From CAVVST01 sp963750995 (GTDB taxonomy: Bacteria > Acidobacteriota > Vicinamibacteria > Vicinamibacterales > UBA2999), in contig CAVVST010000004.1 of assembly GCA_963750995.1 (NCBI GenBank), forward strand, positions 868,001 through 932,000: DNA of 64,000 nt, read 5' to 3'. Under the pieces are notes generated by a model. That model did not search any database. It was not told where the DNA came from and was given only the letters and a program-made list of their open reading frames with translations. Shown here in pieces: positions 1-12,656 of the stretch. Made by a program: the position numbers and the translations under genes. The stretch's first letter is position 1. Each line of letters starts with the position of its first letter.

Positions 1-1774
1 GTCGTTTCGGTCACGGGTGATCAGGCGCGCACCGTCACGTACGGCCAGTTGCTCGGCGAACGCCGGTTCGACGTGCCGTTCACCGGCCGCGCTCCAATCA
101 AGGACTACCGGACGCACAGGGTCGTGGGCACAAGTGTGCCTCGCCGCGATTTGCCGGCGAAAGCGGCCGGCAAGTACACTACTTACAGCACGTGCGCGTG
201 CCCGGTATGCTCCACGGGCGCGTCGGACGGCCTCGCGGTCAGGGGTCCTACCTCCACGGCGCGAAGGTCGTCAGCGTCGACGACATGTCGATTCGCGACA
301 TTCCCGGCGCGCGGATTGTTCGACGCCGTGACTTCCTCGGCGTCGTCGCGCCAGACGAATGGTCCGCGATCAAGGCGGCCCAGCAGCTGCGGGTCATCTG
401 GGACATGCCGGCGATACTGCCCTCCTCGTCCGAGGCCATGCACGACCAGATGCGGGGAGCAAGAACGATCGATCGCATCGTGCTGGACCGGGGGGACTGC
501 ACGTCGGCCTTCGAACGCGCGGCGCACGTCGCGTCCGGCCGCTACGATTCGCCCTACCAGCTTCATGGTCCGATGTCGCCGAACCTGGCGATTGCGGATG
601 TGAAGGCGGACTCAGCCGAGATCTGGACGTCCCGGCAGAGTGTTTACCTCTGTCGCGATCGCGTCGCGGTGGTGCTTGGCCTGCCGCTCTCGCAGATCAC
701 CGTTCGGTACCTCGAATCCTCGCCATCGTTTGGGCGCGGCACTCATGAGGACTGCGCCCAGGCGGCAGCGGTGATGTCACGTGAGGTCGGCGCGCCCGTT
801 CGACTGCAGTTGATGCGCTGGGACGAGCATGGCTGGGACCATTACCAGCAGGCACACACGGCAGACGTCAAGGTCGCCTGCGACGCCTCGGGCAAGATCG
901 TCGCCTACGAATATCACGGGTGGCAGCACACGTTTACCTCCTCGGACACCACGGAAATGCTGGTCGGGGTCCGAGAGCCGGGCGAGGGCGATGGCCTGCG
1001 GGCGCAGGCGCCCACGCCGTTCAATGTCGGCGACCAGTACACTCTGCCAAACTGGCGCATCGTCAACCACCGTGTGCCCGGGATGCGGGGCTATTTCAAG
1101 GCCGCGCCGCTGCGATCGCCGATGGACATCGCGCTGTCGTTCGGCGGCGAGCAGACGATCGATCACGCCGCGTATCTCGCCAGCGTCGATCCGTATGAGT
1201 TCCGACGGAAGAAATCAATGGCGAACGCTGGCTGAGTGTGCTCGACGCGGTTGCGAAGGCATCGAACTGGTCGCCGCGTCGTGCCGCGTCAGTGCAGCAG
1301 TCCGGTCGCGTTCGGCGTGGACGGGGGATAGCTCTTGGCACCCATCTCTCCTCGTATGGCGGCGCCGTAGCCGAAATCGAAGTGAACATCGACACGGGCC
1401 GTGTCGTGGCCAAGCGGATGTTCGGCGCGATCGATCCTGGTCAGGTCATCAACCCCGGGATCGTCGAGCATCAGATCGAGGCGCAAATGATCCACGCCGC
1501 CAGCCGGATGATCAAAGAAGAGGTGAAGTTCTCGACGACCAACGTCACCAGCCTCGACTGGGATGGATACGGCGTGCTGCGGTTCACGGAAGCGCCGGAA
1601 GTCACCGGGATCGTGGTGAACCGTCCCGATATCCCGCCGAGCGGCGCCGGCGAGGAGGCGCTGGCGGCGGGTGCGGCGGCGATCGCGAATGCGTTCTTCG
1701 ACGCCACTGGAGTGCGGATGCACGCGCACCCGCTGACACCTGCACGGGTACTGGCGGCCATGCGTAAGACCTAA
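1..1774 (+). pseudogene. molybdopterin-binding oxidoreductase large subunit, 5' partial, two frameshifts
   Basis: This is the C-terminal two thirds of a xanthine dehydrogenase/isoquinoline 1-oxidoreductase-type molybdopterin subunit, a family that hydroxylates aldehydes or N-heterocycles. The coding frame starts outside the window. It runs in frame 1 to about 180, in frame 3 to about 1226 (it would stop at 1233), then in frame 2 to the stop at 1774. The protein reads smoothly across both joins: near 180, restoring one base gives a YLQHVRVPG-like stretch in place of TTYSTCAC. The Glu of the conserved GxGE motif survives in the context SGAGEEAL near 1655. No small [2Fe-2S] subunit is visible. 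The frameshifts may be real decay or sequence error. Family assignment is firm; the substrate cannot be told. Confidence 0.75.
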
Positions 1775-1798
1775 CGTCAGGCTGACCTCGGAGGGCGG

Positions 1799-2784
1799 AT
1801 GGACACCTACATGACAAGGCGCGCCCTGCTCAGGCGGGCGGGCGCGCTCGGCAGCGCTGCCGTCGTCGCGAATGCCTTTCCGCCTTCGATGGTTGATGCC
1901 CTCTCGCGGGCGTCGCAGTCCGGCGTAGCGCCCGATCCACTCGCAGCCATGCGAGCCCAGATGTCGGCGACGCCGATCCAGGTGACGAAGCTCACAAATC
2001 TGTTGACCATGCTTTCGGGGCCCGGCGGCAATGTCGTGGTCTGGCACGGCGAGGAAGGGAAGGTCGTCGTCGACACTTTCGTGCAGGGCTCCTATCCGGC
2101 GCTGAAGCAGCGGCTGGACGCGCTGAGCACGGCGCCTGTCGTCTACACGGTGAACACACACTGGCATTTCGACCACGCTGACAACAACGAAAGCTTTCGC
2201 ACGGCCGGTTCGAAGATCGTCGCCCACGACAACACGAAACGGCGCCTGTCCGAGAGCCACGATCTGCTTGGCATGCACTTCACTCCCGCCCCTGCGGGCG
2301 CTATGCCGACCGACGCATTTGCACAGAGCCACCAGATTGCGTTCGAGCTGACGGGCTCGGAAAAGTACATCGACCTCGCCTACGTTCCGCCGGCCCACAC
2401 CGACACGGATGTCGCCATGTATTTCTCGATCGGCGACGTGCTGCACATGGGCGATACGTTCTTCAACGGAGAATACCCGTTCATTGACGCCACCACCGGC
2501 GGCCGCGTCAACGGCATGATTGCGGCAGTCGACCGCGCGCTCAAAACGACGAACCCGAAACGCGTGTCGTCCCCGGTCACGGACCGCTGGGTGATCGGGC
2601 TGCGCTGACGAAATACCGCGACATGCTGGCGACGGTCCGGGACCGTGTTCAGAAGCTCAAAACTGCCGGTCGTACCCAGCAGGAAGTCGTTGCCGCCAGG
2701 CCGACCGCCGATCTTGATGGAACCTGGGGCAAAGGATTCATGCAACCGGACGCTTTCGTGTCCATTGTCTACAACACGCTGTAG
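1799..2784 (+). CDS. exported MBL-fold metallohydrolase (one frameshift)
   Basis: Metallo-beta-lactamase-fold hydrolase, probably exported by the Tat route. The N-terminus reads MTRRALLRRAGALG (from the ATG at 1811), a twin-arginine-like signal followed by an Ala-rich segment. The metal-binding HxHxDH motif is present as THWHFDH near residue 120. The open frame as sequenced stops at 2608, but after a one-base slip near 2560 (in a run reading cccgaaacgc) the protein continues as VVPGHGPLGD and on to a TAG at 2782-2784. That recovers the family's conserved PGHG motif. A GGAGG stretch precedes the ATG at 1799; the ATG at 1811 is an alternative start. It lies 25 bp after the oxidoreductase fragment and 12 bp before the TonB receptor. 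Confidence 0.75.
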
Positions 2785-2796
2785 GGAGACCCACAC

Positions 2797-5775
2797 ATGC
2801 GGAAGTGGCTTCTTGGACCGATGTTCTTGACGCTCGCACTGGTGCTGCTGCCGGCCCTGGCGACGGCTCAGAACGTGACCGGCAGCGCGATCACCGGCGT
2901 GGTCCGGGATGCGTCGGGCGCGCTGCTCCCGGGCGTGACCGTGGAGGCATCGAGTCCTGCACTCATCGAAAAAATGCGATCCGTCGTGACCGACGGCCAG
3001 GGCGTCTACCGGATTATCGACCTGCGTCCCGGCGTCTACACCATTACGTTTACGTTGTCGGGGTTCAGCATGTTGCGGCGTGAAGGTGTGGATCTGACCG
3101 CCGGTTTTACCGCGACCGTCAACGGAGACATGGCGGTCGGGAGCCTCGAGGAAACGATCACCGTGTCGGGCGCGGCGCCGCTGGTAGATACGCAGAACGT
3201 CGCCCAGCAGCAAGTCTACTCGCGCGAGGTCACCGATGATCTGCCGCTTGGCTCGAACATCAGGAACTACGCGGCGCTCCTGCCCGGGGCGGTCCTGACT
3301 GGCGGGGTGACGCAGGATGTCGGCGGTGGCAAGAGCGAGTTCTCGCAGGCGTTCATCATTCACGGCGGCCGCGCGGCCGACTTCCAGCAGCTCCGCGAGG
3401 GCATGTTCTTCGGAACGCTTGTGGCGGCGGGGAACGTGATGACGAGCCTGAATCCCGCCACGGTTGACGAAGTACTGGTCACAACCTCCAGTGCGACCGC
3501 GGAGCTCGCGAGCGGGGGCGTTCTCCTCAACGTCGTTCCACGCGACGGCGGCAACAGCTACCGTGCCACGTTCAACGCCACCGTCTCCGACCGCAGTCTC
3601 CAGTCCGACAACGTTGACGACGCGTTGCGCGCGCGCGGAGTCGTCTCATCTCCCTATCTGCGGAAGCGATACGACGTGGGAGGTGGGCTGGGTGGACCGA
3701 TCCAGCAGGACAAATTGTGGTTCTTCCTGAGCCTGCGCTCGTGGGTAACCAGCGACTATTACCCGGGCCTGTATTTCAACAAGACGCCCGGCACGTTGCT
3801 TTACGAGCCGGACACCAGCCGGCTGGCGTACGAAGACAACGGCTACAAGGAAGCCCGGATTCGCACCACGTGGCAGATGACGCCCAAGAACAAGCTCGTC
3901 GCGATGTTCGGCCGCGACTGGGTGTGCAACTGCCCGGGCTTTCCAACCGGGGGCTTTCTCCGGTCACCGGAGACATTTGTCGGGCAGGACTACTACCCCA
4001 ACTACCAGGCGCAGCTGACATGGACGCGGCCGGCGACGAACCGACTGCTGATGGAAGCGGGCGCGGTGGTCGTCAACGGCAAGCTTAATCTGAAACGATT
4101 CGCGGTCACGCCCAATGACAAGCAGTTCGTGCTCGACTCGTCCACGAACTCGGCTACGGGAATGCGTCGACGACGATCGCCGGCATGGCGGCTCACGGCT
4201 ACCAGCATTTCGGACAGACGAACCAGAAGTTCGCCGTGTCGTACGTCACCGGATCACACGCGTTCAAAGCCGGGATTCAGACGATGCAGGGGTGGCGCAA
4301 CACCCTGTTTTCGATGGAAGCGGCGACCAACGAGACCAGCTACGTCTTCAACGGGCGGGTGCCGACGACGGTGAACTACTTTGCGTCCCGCTCGGCGACA
4401 AGGGTCGGCAGCTGACGGTAGGCACGTTGGTACAGGACCAGTGGACCATCGATCGCCTGACACTGAACCTCGGGATGCGCTACGACTATCTCAACGGGCG
4501 CGTTCCCCCGGTGACACTGCCGGCGGGATTGTGGGTGCCGGCGCGCACCTTCCCTGAAGTCAAGAACGTGCCGAACTGGAAGGACTGGACTCCTCGGGTC
4601 GGCGCGGCCTACGACCTGTTCGGTTCAGGCCGCACGGCGGTGAAGGGGTTTGTCGGCCGGTACGTCATCTTCGAACCGATGGGCGGAATAATCCTGCAGA
4701 ACAGCCCGGTTAATTCCATGGTGACCACCGCGTCACGGGCATGGACCGATGCGAACGGAGACTACGTGCCTCAGGACAGCGAACTGGGTCCGCTCTCGAA
4801 TGCCAGCTTCGGCCAGGTCGTGCGGCGGACGACGTTCGCTGACGAGGTGCTCACGGGCAATCGGCCGTACAACTGGCAAGGCTCGCTGCAGCTTCAACAG
4901 CAGCTCTGGAACGGCGTCGCGATCAACGTTGGCTACTTCCGTACCTGGTATGGCAATTTCCGCGTCACCGTGAATGAGGCGGTCACGGTCCAGGACTTCA
5001 ATCCGTACTGTGTGACGGCGCCCTCAAACCAGGCACTCCCCGGCGGGGGCGGCCAGAGCATCTGCGGCCTCTACGACGTGGTGCCCGCGAAGTTCGGTCA
5101 GTCGAACAGCCTCATCACGCTGGCGGACGAGTACGGCAAACACCGGGAGGTCTACAACGGCGTCGACGTCACGATGACGGCGCGCTTCGGCAGAGGCGGA
5201 TTCCTGCAGGGCGGTCTGTCGACCGGCACCACGGCGACCAACAACTGCTACCAGAACGAGCTGCCGAATATCACCGCACAAGGTTCGCTGGCCTCGACGC
5301 CGAGGTCGCCCAGTACTGCGACGTCAGCACGCCCTGGTCCGGCAGCACGCAATTCAAAGCGTCGGTGGTATACCCGATCTGGTGGGGTTTCCAGGCGAGC
5401 GCGAATTACCAGGACCTGCCGCCCGTTCCCACGGCGGCGGACTTCGTGGTATCGAATGCCGCGGTGGCGACATCGCTCGGCCGGAGTCTCGCCGCGTGCG
5501 GCACGCGCGTGCCGTGCACATCCACCGTGACGGTAGACGTCGTGCTGCCCAACATCAACTACCAGGAACCGCGGTTGCATCAGCTGGATCTGCGTTTCAG
5601 CCGGACGTTCCAGCTGCCGCGCGGCGGCAGCATCGAACCGCAGTTCGACATATTCAACGCGACGAACTCGAACTCGGTATTGACCATGACCAACCGGTTC
5701 GGCCCGGCGTGGCGTAACGCGACCGGCGTGCTGGCGCCTCGAGTGCTGCGGTTCGGCGTCAGCATGAACTTCTAG
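2797..5775 (+). pseudogene. TonB-dependent receptor with CarboxypepD_reg domain, frameshifted
   Basis: Outer-membrane TonB-dependent receptor of the type abundant in Acidobacteriota. A signal peptide (residues 1-24, ending TAQN) precedes a carboxypeptidase-regulatory-like domain (about 28-110, with the usual GVVRDASGALLPGVTV pattern), a plug region, then a beta-barrel. The reading frame changes at about 4145, 4385 and 5283, so the barrel lies in four pieces: frame 1 to 4145, frame 3 to 4385, frame 2 to 5283, and frame 1 to the TAG at 5773-5775. The joined product is about 990 residues, normal for this family, and ends in an aromatic residue (MNF), as expected for barrel insertion. All parts are present, so sequence error or recent decay fits better than old decay. 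Ligand unknown. Confidence 0.75.
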
Positions 5776-5807
5776 GCGACTTTTGTCGTTGCGTCGAGCC
5801 CGGGACG

Positions 5808-6642
5808 ATGATCGCCGCGGTTGACCATTGCAAGACGGAGTTCGAGCGGGCGTCACGCCAGCGGCCGCCGAGCGAGCCCATGCACTTCCGTCATCAGCGA
5901 TGGGAGGCGCTTGAGCGGTTCCTGTTGAACGGTTTCCCGGTGGCGGCGCTTGCCGATCGATTTTTCACGATGGCGAGCGAGCCAGCCACCGTGAACCGGG
6001 ACCGCGATCTTGCGCGTGGCCGCCTGCCGAGTCGTAGCTCCGCCGAGATCGTCTTCATCAACGGTTATTTCGTTCAAGAGGCGTCATCAATCACCCAACT
6101 CCCGCCCGGTGTCCAGATCGAACCGATATCAGCGGCTCTCAGCCGTGGTGCCGAAGGCGTGGCGGTGTACCTGTCGCGGGTCGCGCCGTGCGAGGAGCTG
6201 CCTCTCGTCGCGCTCAACACGGCGATGTTCGTTGACGGCGCGTGTGTGGTGATTGGCCCCGGTGTCCGGCTGAAGGACCCGGTGCACGTGCGGTTCATCT
6301 CGACCGGAGAGGCGGATATGCGCCCTGCGATGTCGCACCCGCGTGTCCTGATTGTCGCAGGCGAACATAGCGACGCCGCGGTGGTCGAGAGCTATGCGGG
6401 TCACGACGGCGTCGAATACCTGACGAACGCGGTGAGCGAGGTGGTCCTCGGTGCGGGCGCTCATCTCGGGTACCTCAAACATTCAGGAGGAGGGCGGGCA
6501 GGCCTTGCACATGAGAACAACCCGCGTGCAGGCTGGTTCAGGCGCGACGTTGTCGACCCATAGCGTCGAACGAGGCGGGGCATTCGTGCGCTGCGACGGA
6601 TTCGATGTCATCGGCAGTTGTCCCGCGGAGGGCCGCGGATAG
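5808..6642 (+). pseudogene. SufD-like Fe-S assembly protein, truncated
   Basis: Partial SufD, the non-catalytic scaffold partner of the SufBCD Fe-S cluster assembly complex. The N-terminal segment matches SufD (INGYFVQ, ALNTAMFVDGACV and a beta-helix core with YAGHDGVEYLTNAVSEVVLG). Near 6480 the frame shifts by one base, and the core continues as RVQAGSGATLSTHSVERGGA before stopping at TAG 6640-6642. About 150 C-terminal residues of a normal SufD (roughly 430) are missing, including the His-bearing C-terminal core. No sufB or sufC lies nearby. The gene is almost certainly non-functional, and a second intact suf operon elsewhere is likely. Confidence 0.7.
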
Positions 6643-6651
6643 CGGATGTAA

Positions 6652-7499
6652 ATGGAAGCCGCACGTGGCGTAACCGGACCGCGTGGATTCAGTGCAGCGG
6701 CCGTTGCCTGCGGAATCGGCACGGACGGGTCGCGGCTCGACCTCGCCCTGCTGGCGACGGAGGTTCCCGTATCCGCCGCTGCAGTGTTCGCCTCGCATCC
6801 TGTGCCGGCGGCACCAGTCGTCGTCTCGAGCAGCACCTCGCGGCGAGCGGAGGCGTCGCCCAGTGTGTGGTGATTCATAGTGGAGCGGCTAATGCGGGCA
6901 CCGGTTCCGAGGGCGTGACGACTGCCATGCTGATGGCCGCGGAAGCAGCATCGGGCCTCGGCTGCACGGCGGAGCACGTCCTTGTCGCCGGCACGGGCAT
7001 CCCCGGAGTGGCGCTCCCTCTTGACCGGGTGTCCGCCGGTATTCGACTCGCCGTCGGCATGATGAGCGCGAGCGGAGGCGCATCTGCAGCGCAGGTCATC
7101 GCCGCGCCTGATTGTCCAGGCCACGGTCACCTCCTGGCGGTGCAGACTCGGCGTGGAACAGTCGTCGTCGGCGGCATCGGCAGCTGCTGCTGTGCGGCTA
7201 AGACGCCTGTATCCGAGTCCGGAACTCTTGCCGTGCTGACAACCGATGCCTGGGTGTCGTCGTCCGTCCTGCAACACGCTCTGCAGCTGTTGGTGCGCGA
7301 GGAATCGAACGGTGCGGCCGCATCCGCATCCGCTGGAGCATCGATCAGCAACACAATGATCGCGCTCGCATCAGGCGCCAGCGGCGTGGCCATCGACGAT
7401 GAAGAGAGCTATCTCGTCCTGGTTGAAGGATTCGCTGTCGTCCGGCGTGAGCTGGCGACACCGCTCGTTCGCGATATTTCGCTCAACGCCCCGTCATAA
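6652..7499 (+). pseudogene. ArgJ-like glutamate N-acetyltransferase, frameshifted and C-terminally truncated
   Basis: Degenerate relative of ArgJ (ornithine acetyltransferase/N-acetylglutamate synthase). The start reads GVTGPRGFSAAAVACGI and DLALLATEVP, typical ArgJ N-terminal motifs. One base is missing near 6832, after which the protein continues as HLAASGGVAQCVVIHSGAAN (ArgJ consensus AVVINSGNAN) and VLVAGTGIPGVALPLDRV. The usual GMAKGSGMI stretch before the self-cleavage Thr is lost and replaced by a Cys/Ala/Gly-rich piece, although GTLAVLTTDA keeps part of the Thr context. The gene ends at 7499 without the C-terminal 130 or so residues. It follows the sufD fragment by 9 bp. A diverged paralogue with a new role is possible but less likely than a pseudogene. 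Confidence 0.65.
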
Positions 7500-7512
7500 A
7501 GGAGCAACGTCC

Positions 7513-9060
7513 ATGAAGAGTGCGCCACGCTCGTTCCTCATAGCCCTCACGGTCTTGTCGGGGTTGTGGCTTGTTCAGGGTCTCGTCGAGGCACAGGCGC
7601 CCGAGCAGCAGATAGTCAGTGACGCGGCCGAGGCGCTTGGCGGTCGGGACCGGATTCTTGCCGTTCGCACGCTGCTGATCGAGGGCCAGGGGAAAGACTT
7701 CAGCTTCGGCCAGGGTGCCCGGCCAGACGAGATGGGATCGGAATCGGATCCCTGGAAGGTGACGGGCTACAAGCGCGCGTACGACCTGGCGTCGGGCCGC
7801 TCGCGTTTCGAGCAGACGCGCGTATCGCTCGATGCGTTCTACGCAGGCCCTGACCCGGGCAAGTCGGTCCAGGGCATCGACGGCATGGTCGTCTACGACG
7901 TAGGCGAGACCGGCAACGCCTCTCGGGTCTGGAACCGGCTGGCGATGGAGGGGCGCCGGGCTGACGTGCTCCGGCATCCACTGATGCTGCTGCGCGTGGC
8001 CCTGGCGCCAGACGCGAAGCTGGCAAATGGCCGCACACAGGGCAGCGAGCGGCTGGTGGACATCAGCGTGGCGGGCGGTCCGACGGTGACGCTCGCGATC
8101 GACGCAGCCACGAAACGGCCGACTCGCGTCGTTCACGTCGCTGACGTGTCGCTCATCGGTGACGCACCGATCGAGACGCGGTTCGCCGACTATCAAACGG
8201 TTGACGGCCTGCAGCTACCGACCCGCTTCACCACACGGATCGATCGGTGGCTGAACGCCGACATCCGCATCCGGAGGCAAACGGTGAATGGCGACGTCGC
8301 CAATCTCGCCGCGCCCGGGAACGTGGCGTCAGCGACGCCGCCGTCCGGGCCGGCACCGATTCCAGTCGTGGCCGAAGAGGTCGGCAAGGGCATTTGGTAC
8401 ATGACCGGACAGACCCACAACAGCGTCCTGGTCGAGTTCAGCGATCACCTGACGCTGGTGGAGGCGCCGAGCGAGGCACGGACGCTGGCGGTGATCGCAA
8501 AGGCTCGCGAGCTCCGCCCGAACAAGCCGCTGACGACGCTGGTCGAGACGCACCATCATGGCGATCATACGGGCGGCGTGCGCGCCGCGGTGTCGGAAGG
8601 CGTGACGACAATTGTGGCGCACAAGAGTATTCAGCCGTTCCTCCAGGAGCTGCTCCGCCGGCCGCACACGATCGCGCCGGACGCGCTGGCGAAGAAGCCG
8701 CAGCCGAGGAAAGTGAACTTTGTCGACGTGGACGACATGTTCGTGCTCAAGGACAGCATGAATTCGATCGCTCTCTACCACGTTCTCGACAGTGCCCACG
8801 CGGATACCAACCTCCTCGTCTATTTCCCGGCAGTGCGTGTGCTGACCGACGCTGACCTGTACTTCCCGGACGACCGGAGAACAGTCAACGACAGTGATCC
8901 TCAAGGTCATGCGACGTTCATCCACAGCCTGGTGGTGAACATCAACTACCGGAAGCTGCAGGTGGATCGCATGATGCCGATTCACGGGAAACTCGTTCCC
9001 TACGACAAGTTCCTCGAAGCCGACATGCTCCTGTCGTCGATGCTCTCGGCGCAGGACTAG
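7513..9060 (+). CDS. exported MBL-fold metallohydrolase
   Basis: Secreted metallo-beta-lactamase-fold protein of 515 residues. I chose the ATG at 7513 because it has an AAGGAG ribosome site 9 nt upstream and opens a clear signal peptide (MKSAPRSFLIALTVLSGLW, cleaved near VEA-QA). Residues about 30-270 form an N-terminal region resembling the outer-membrane lipoprotein sorting fold seen in similar Acidobacteria proteins. The C-terminal half is the MBL domain, with metal ligands in ETHHHGDHTGG, then DSAHADTN and the late His in PIHGK. The gene is intact, in contrast to everything upstream of it. Substrate unknown; the fold call is sure. Confidence 0.8.
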   Translation: MKSAPRSFLIALTVLSGLWLVQGLVEAQAPEQQIVSDAAEALGGRDRILAVRTLLIEGQGKDFSFGQGARPDEMGSESDPWKVTGYKRAYDLASGRSRFEQTRVSLDAFYAGPDPGKSVQGIDGMVVYDVGETGNASRVWNRLAMEGRRADVLRHPLMLLRVALAPDAKLANGRTQGSERLVDISVAGGPTVTLAIDAATKRPTRVVHVADVSLIGDAPIETRFADYQTVDGLQLPTRFTTRIDRWLNADIRIRRQTVNGDVANLAAPGNVASATPPSGPAPIPVVAEEVGKGIWYMTGQTHNSVLVEFSDHLTLVEAPSEARTLAVIAKARELRPNKPLTTLVETHHHGDHTGGVRAAVSEGVTTIVAHKSIQPFLQELLRRPHTIAPDALAKKPQPRKVNFVDVDDMFVLKDSMNSIALYHVLDSAHADTNLLVYFPAVRVLTDADLYFPDDRRTVNDSDPQGHATFIHSLVVNINYRKLQVDRMMPIHGKLVPYDKFLEADMLLSSMLSAQD

Positions 9061-9093
9061 ATGGCCCAGACCTGACGTCGTGAGGTGAAGAGG

Positions 9094-9112
9094 GGCGGCC
9101 TGGAGGTCCGCC
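9094..9112 (-). repeat. degenerate copy of the GTAG-hairpin repeat
   Basis: Upstream of lepA there is an imperfect inverted repeat, GGCGGCCTGGAGGTCCGCC. Read on the minus strand it is GGCGGACCTCCAGGCCGCC, close to the 20-nt hairpin at 59068-59089 (stem AGGCGGACCT, loop TC). It looks like a decayed member of that family. Confidence 0.4.
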
Positions 9113-9131
9113 GCTCTGCCGTGAGGGCAGG

Positions 9132-9137
9132 TATAAT
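9132..9137 (+). promoter_or_regulatory. TATAAT -10 box upstream of lepA
   Basis: A perfect TATAAT lies 17 nt before the lepA ATG, giving a predicted transcript leader of only about 10 nt. No good TTGACA-like -35 box is seen at the normal spacing, so the call rests on the -10 alone. Confidence 0.4.
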
Positions 9138-9154
9138 TTCCTGATCGCATCCTC

Positions 9155-10956
<1,802 letters not shown>

Positions 10957-10960
<4 letters not shown>

Positions 10961-11629
10961 CGGACGCCGCGCGACCTGGCTCGGGCCAGGCCGCGTCGTA
11001 CAGGAAGTCCACGGCCCGCGAGTACTTCGAGTCGATCTGCGTCGCCGTCATCCTGGCGCTGTTCGTCCGCACCTTCATCGTCCAGGCGTTCAAGATTCCG
11101 ACCGGATCGATGGAGAACAACCTGCTGATCGGCGATCACCTGCTGGTCAACAAGTTCGTGTTCGCGCCGACAGTCAGCGGGCTGGAACGAACGCTGCTGC
11201 CAATCGATCCGATCCGCCGCGGCGACATCATCGTCTTCAAGTATCCCGAGGAGCCGGAGCGCGACTTCATCAAGCGCGTCATCGGCCTGCCCGGCGAGAC
11301 GCTCGAGCTGCGACAGAAGCGTCTACATCAACGGGACGCTGCTCGACGAGCCCTACGTCCATTACCTGGTGCCGCCGGACGAAGAAAGCGGCGGCGGCGA
11401 GTTCGACGTGCGGGTGCAGTACGGGCCCGTGACCGTGCCGGCCGGTCACTATTTCATGATGGGCGACAACCGCGACAATTCGCAGGACAGCCGCTACTGG
11501 GGATTCATGCCGGAGGAGTACATCAAGGGCAAGGCGCTGTTCGTTTACTTCTCGTTCGGCGATGAACCGGGCCTGGCGGGCCTTGTGAGCGGCATCAGGT
11601 GGAATAGAATCTTCCACCAGATACATTGA
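10957..11629 (+). CDS. lepB: signal peptidase I (one frameshift)
   Basis: Membrane-bound signal peptidase I, which removes signal peptides from exported proteins. From the ATG overlapping the lepA stop, one membrane segment spans about residues 26-46. The catalytic Ser51 is in KIPTGSM and the general-base Lys106 in RDFIKRVIGLPGE. The frame changes near 11320; after it the protein resumes as SVYINGTLLDEPYVHYLVP and includes the signature GDNRDNSQDSRYWG, ending at 11629. The joined product is about 223 residues, a normal length. LepB is essential in most bacteria, so this frameshift is more likely a sequence or assembly indel than a real lesion, unless a second lepB exists. Confidence 0.88.
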
Positions 11630-11651
11630 CCCGGATCAACTACCAGAAAAA

Positions 11652-12011
11652 TTGATCAAGACCATCTTTACCACCGCGATCGTCGTCGCCATGTTGAACG
11701 CGATCGGGCACGCGGGGATGGCGGCGTGGCGGCACTTCCAGTTGCGGGATCAGGCCGAACAGCTGGTCCTCTTCGGCGGCGCGACGCCGACGGCGCAGAT
11801 CGCCGACCAGATCGCCCAGATCGCCGAGGAGTTGGAGGTGCCGGTCGCGCCCGAAGACATCGTGGTCACCCGGCAGGGCCCGCGCACCATCGCCGAGGCG
11901 TATTACACGGTGCCGGTGGAGTTGTTCCCGCGCTTTTTCTACCCCGTGGATCTGTCGTTCATGGTTGAGGCGTTCAGCGTGAGCGGCGCGGTGCCGAGTG
12001 GGCGGCCGTAA
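11652..12011 (+). CDS. small membrane protein downstream of lepB (DUF4845-like)
   Basis: Protein of about 119 residues with one N-terminal membrane segment (roughly residues 5-25) followed by a soluble region ending in a VPVELFPRFFYPVDLSF strand-rich stretch. The likely start is TTG at 11652, with ATG 11691 as an alternative inside the hydrophobic segment. Position (22 bp after lepB) and layout resemble the DUF4845 proteins found after lepB in many Proteobacteria, but I see no decisive motif. Function unknown. Confidence 0.6.
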   Translation: MIKTIFTTAIVVAMLNAIGHAGMAAWRHFQLRDQAEQLVLFGGATPTAQIADQIAQIAEELEVPVAPEDIVVTRQGPRTIAEAYYTVPVELFPRFFYPVDLSFMVEAFSVSGAVPSGRP

Positions 12012-12020
12012 GCGCCACGC

Positions 12021-12656
12021 CTAGACGTTCAAGAGCCGTTCGTTCGCCTCTATCGCGTCCGCTCCGCCATCGGCCATGAGCTGATCGCGCTCCTTCGACA
12101 CCCGTTCTGCAAGAGCCGCGTCCGAGACGCTCCTCAGGTTCACCGCGACATTCAGCGCCGCCCCGCGCATTCCCGCCATCAGCAGCAGTACCGCCGTGCC
12201 CGTATCGGTGGAAGCGTTGGGGTTGCCGTTGTTCGCGACGACAACCGCGCCGCGCAGCGCCTGCTGGCAGGCCCTCATGGTGTCCATCGGCACGTCAATC
12301 GCGCCCCGCATGGCCGTGTCGATCGCCGCGCGTCGCGCGTGTTTGTCGGCGTCAGTGGCTTTTGGCAGCCGCATGGCATCGATGACGGCCGAGTACGCGT
12401 CGCTGTCTCGCTCGATCAGCGACGTCAGTGTCTCGCGCAAAGGACGCAGGCGCGCGGCCGCTTCCGCGAGATCGGCCGCTTCCTCCGGCGCGCCGGTTCG
12501 TGTCTTCGGCAGGCCGGCGACCATCAGCAGCAGCGACGCGCCCACCGCCCCCGCGAGCGCGGCGGCCGATCCGCCCCCGGGGACAGGCTCGTTCGACGCG
12601 AAGGCGTCCAGCAGATCGATCAGCGCCATTCGTGCGTACGAAGCTGCCAGTGTCAT
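12021..12656 (-). CDS. formiminotetrahydrofolate cyclodeaminase-like protein
   Basis: Cyclodeaminase of the FTCD C-terminal/FchA family, 211 residues. It converts 5-formimino-tetrahydrofolate to methenyl-THF plus ammonia. The family hallmark EPVPGGGSAAALAGAVGASL is at residues 23-42. The ATG overlaps the hutI stop by 4 nt (ATGA), so the two are translated together. This matches a role in the last stage of histidine breakdown by the formimino-glutamate route. The transferase domain (FTCD N-terminus) is not in the window. Confidence 0.88.
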   Translation of the reverse strand: MTLAASYARMALIDLLDAFASNEPVPGGGSAAALAGAVGASLLLMVAGLPKTRTGAPEEAADLAEAAARLRPLRETLTSLIERDSDAYSAVIDAMRLPKATDADKHARRAAIDTAMRGAIDVPMDTMRACQQALRGAVVVANNGNPNASTDTGTAVLLLMAGMRGAALNVAVNLRSVSDAALAERVSKERDQLMADGGADAIEANERLLNV

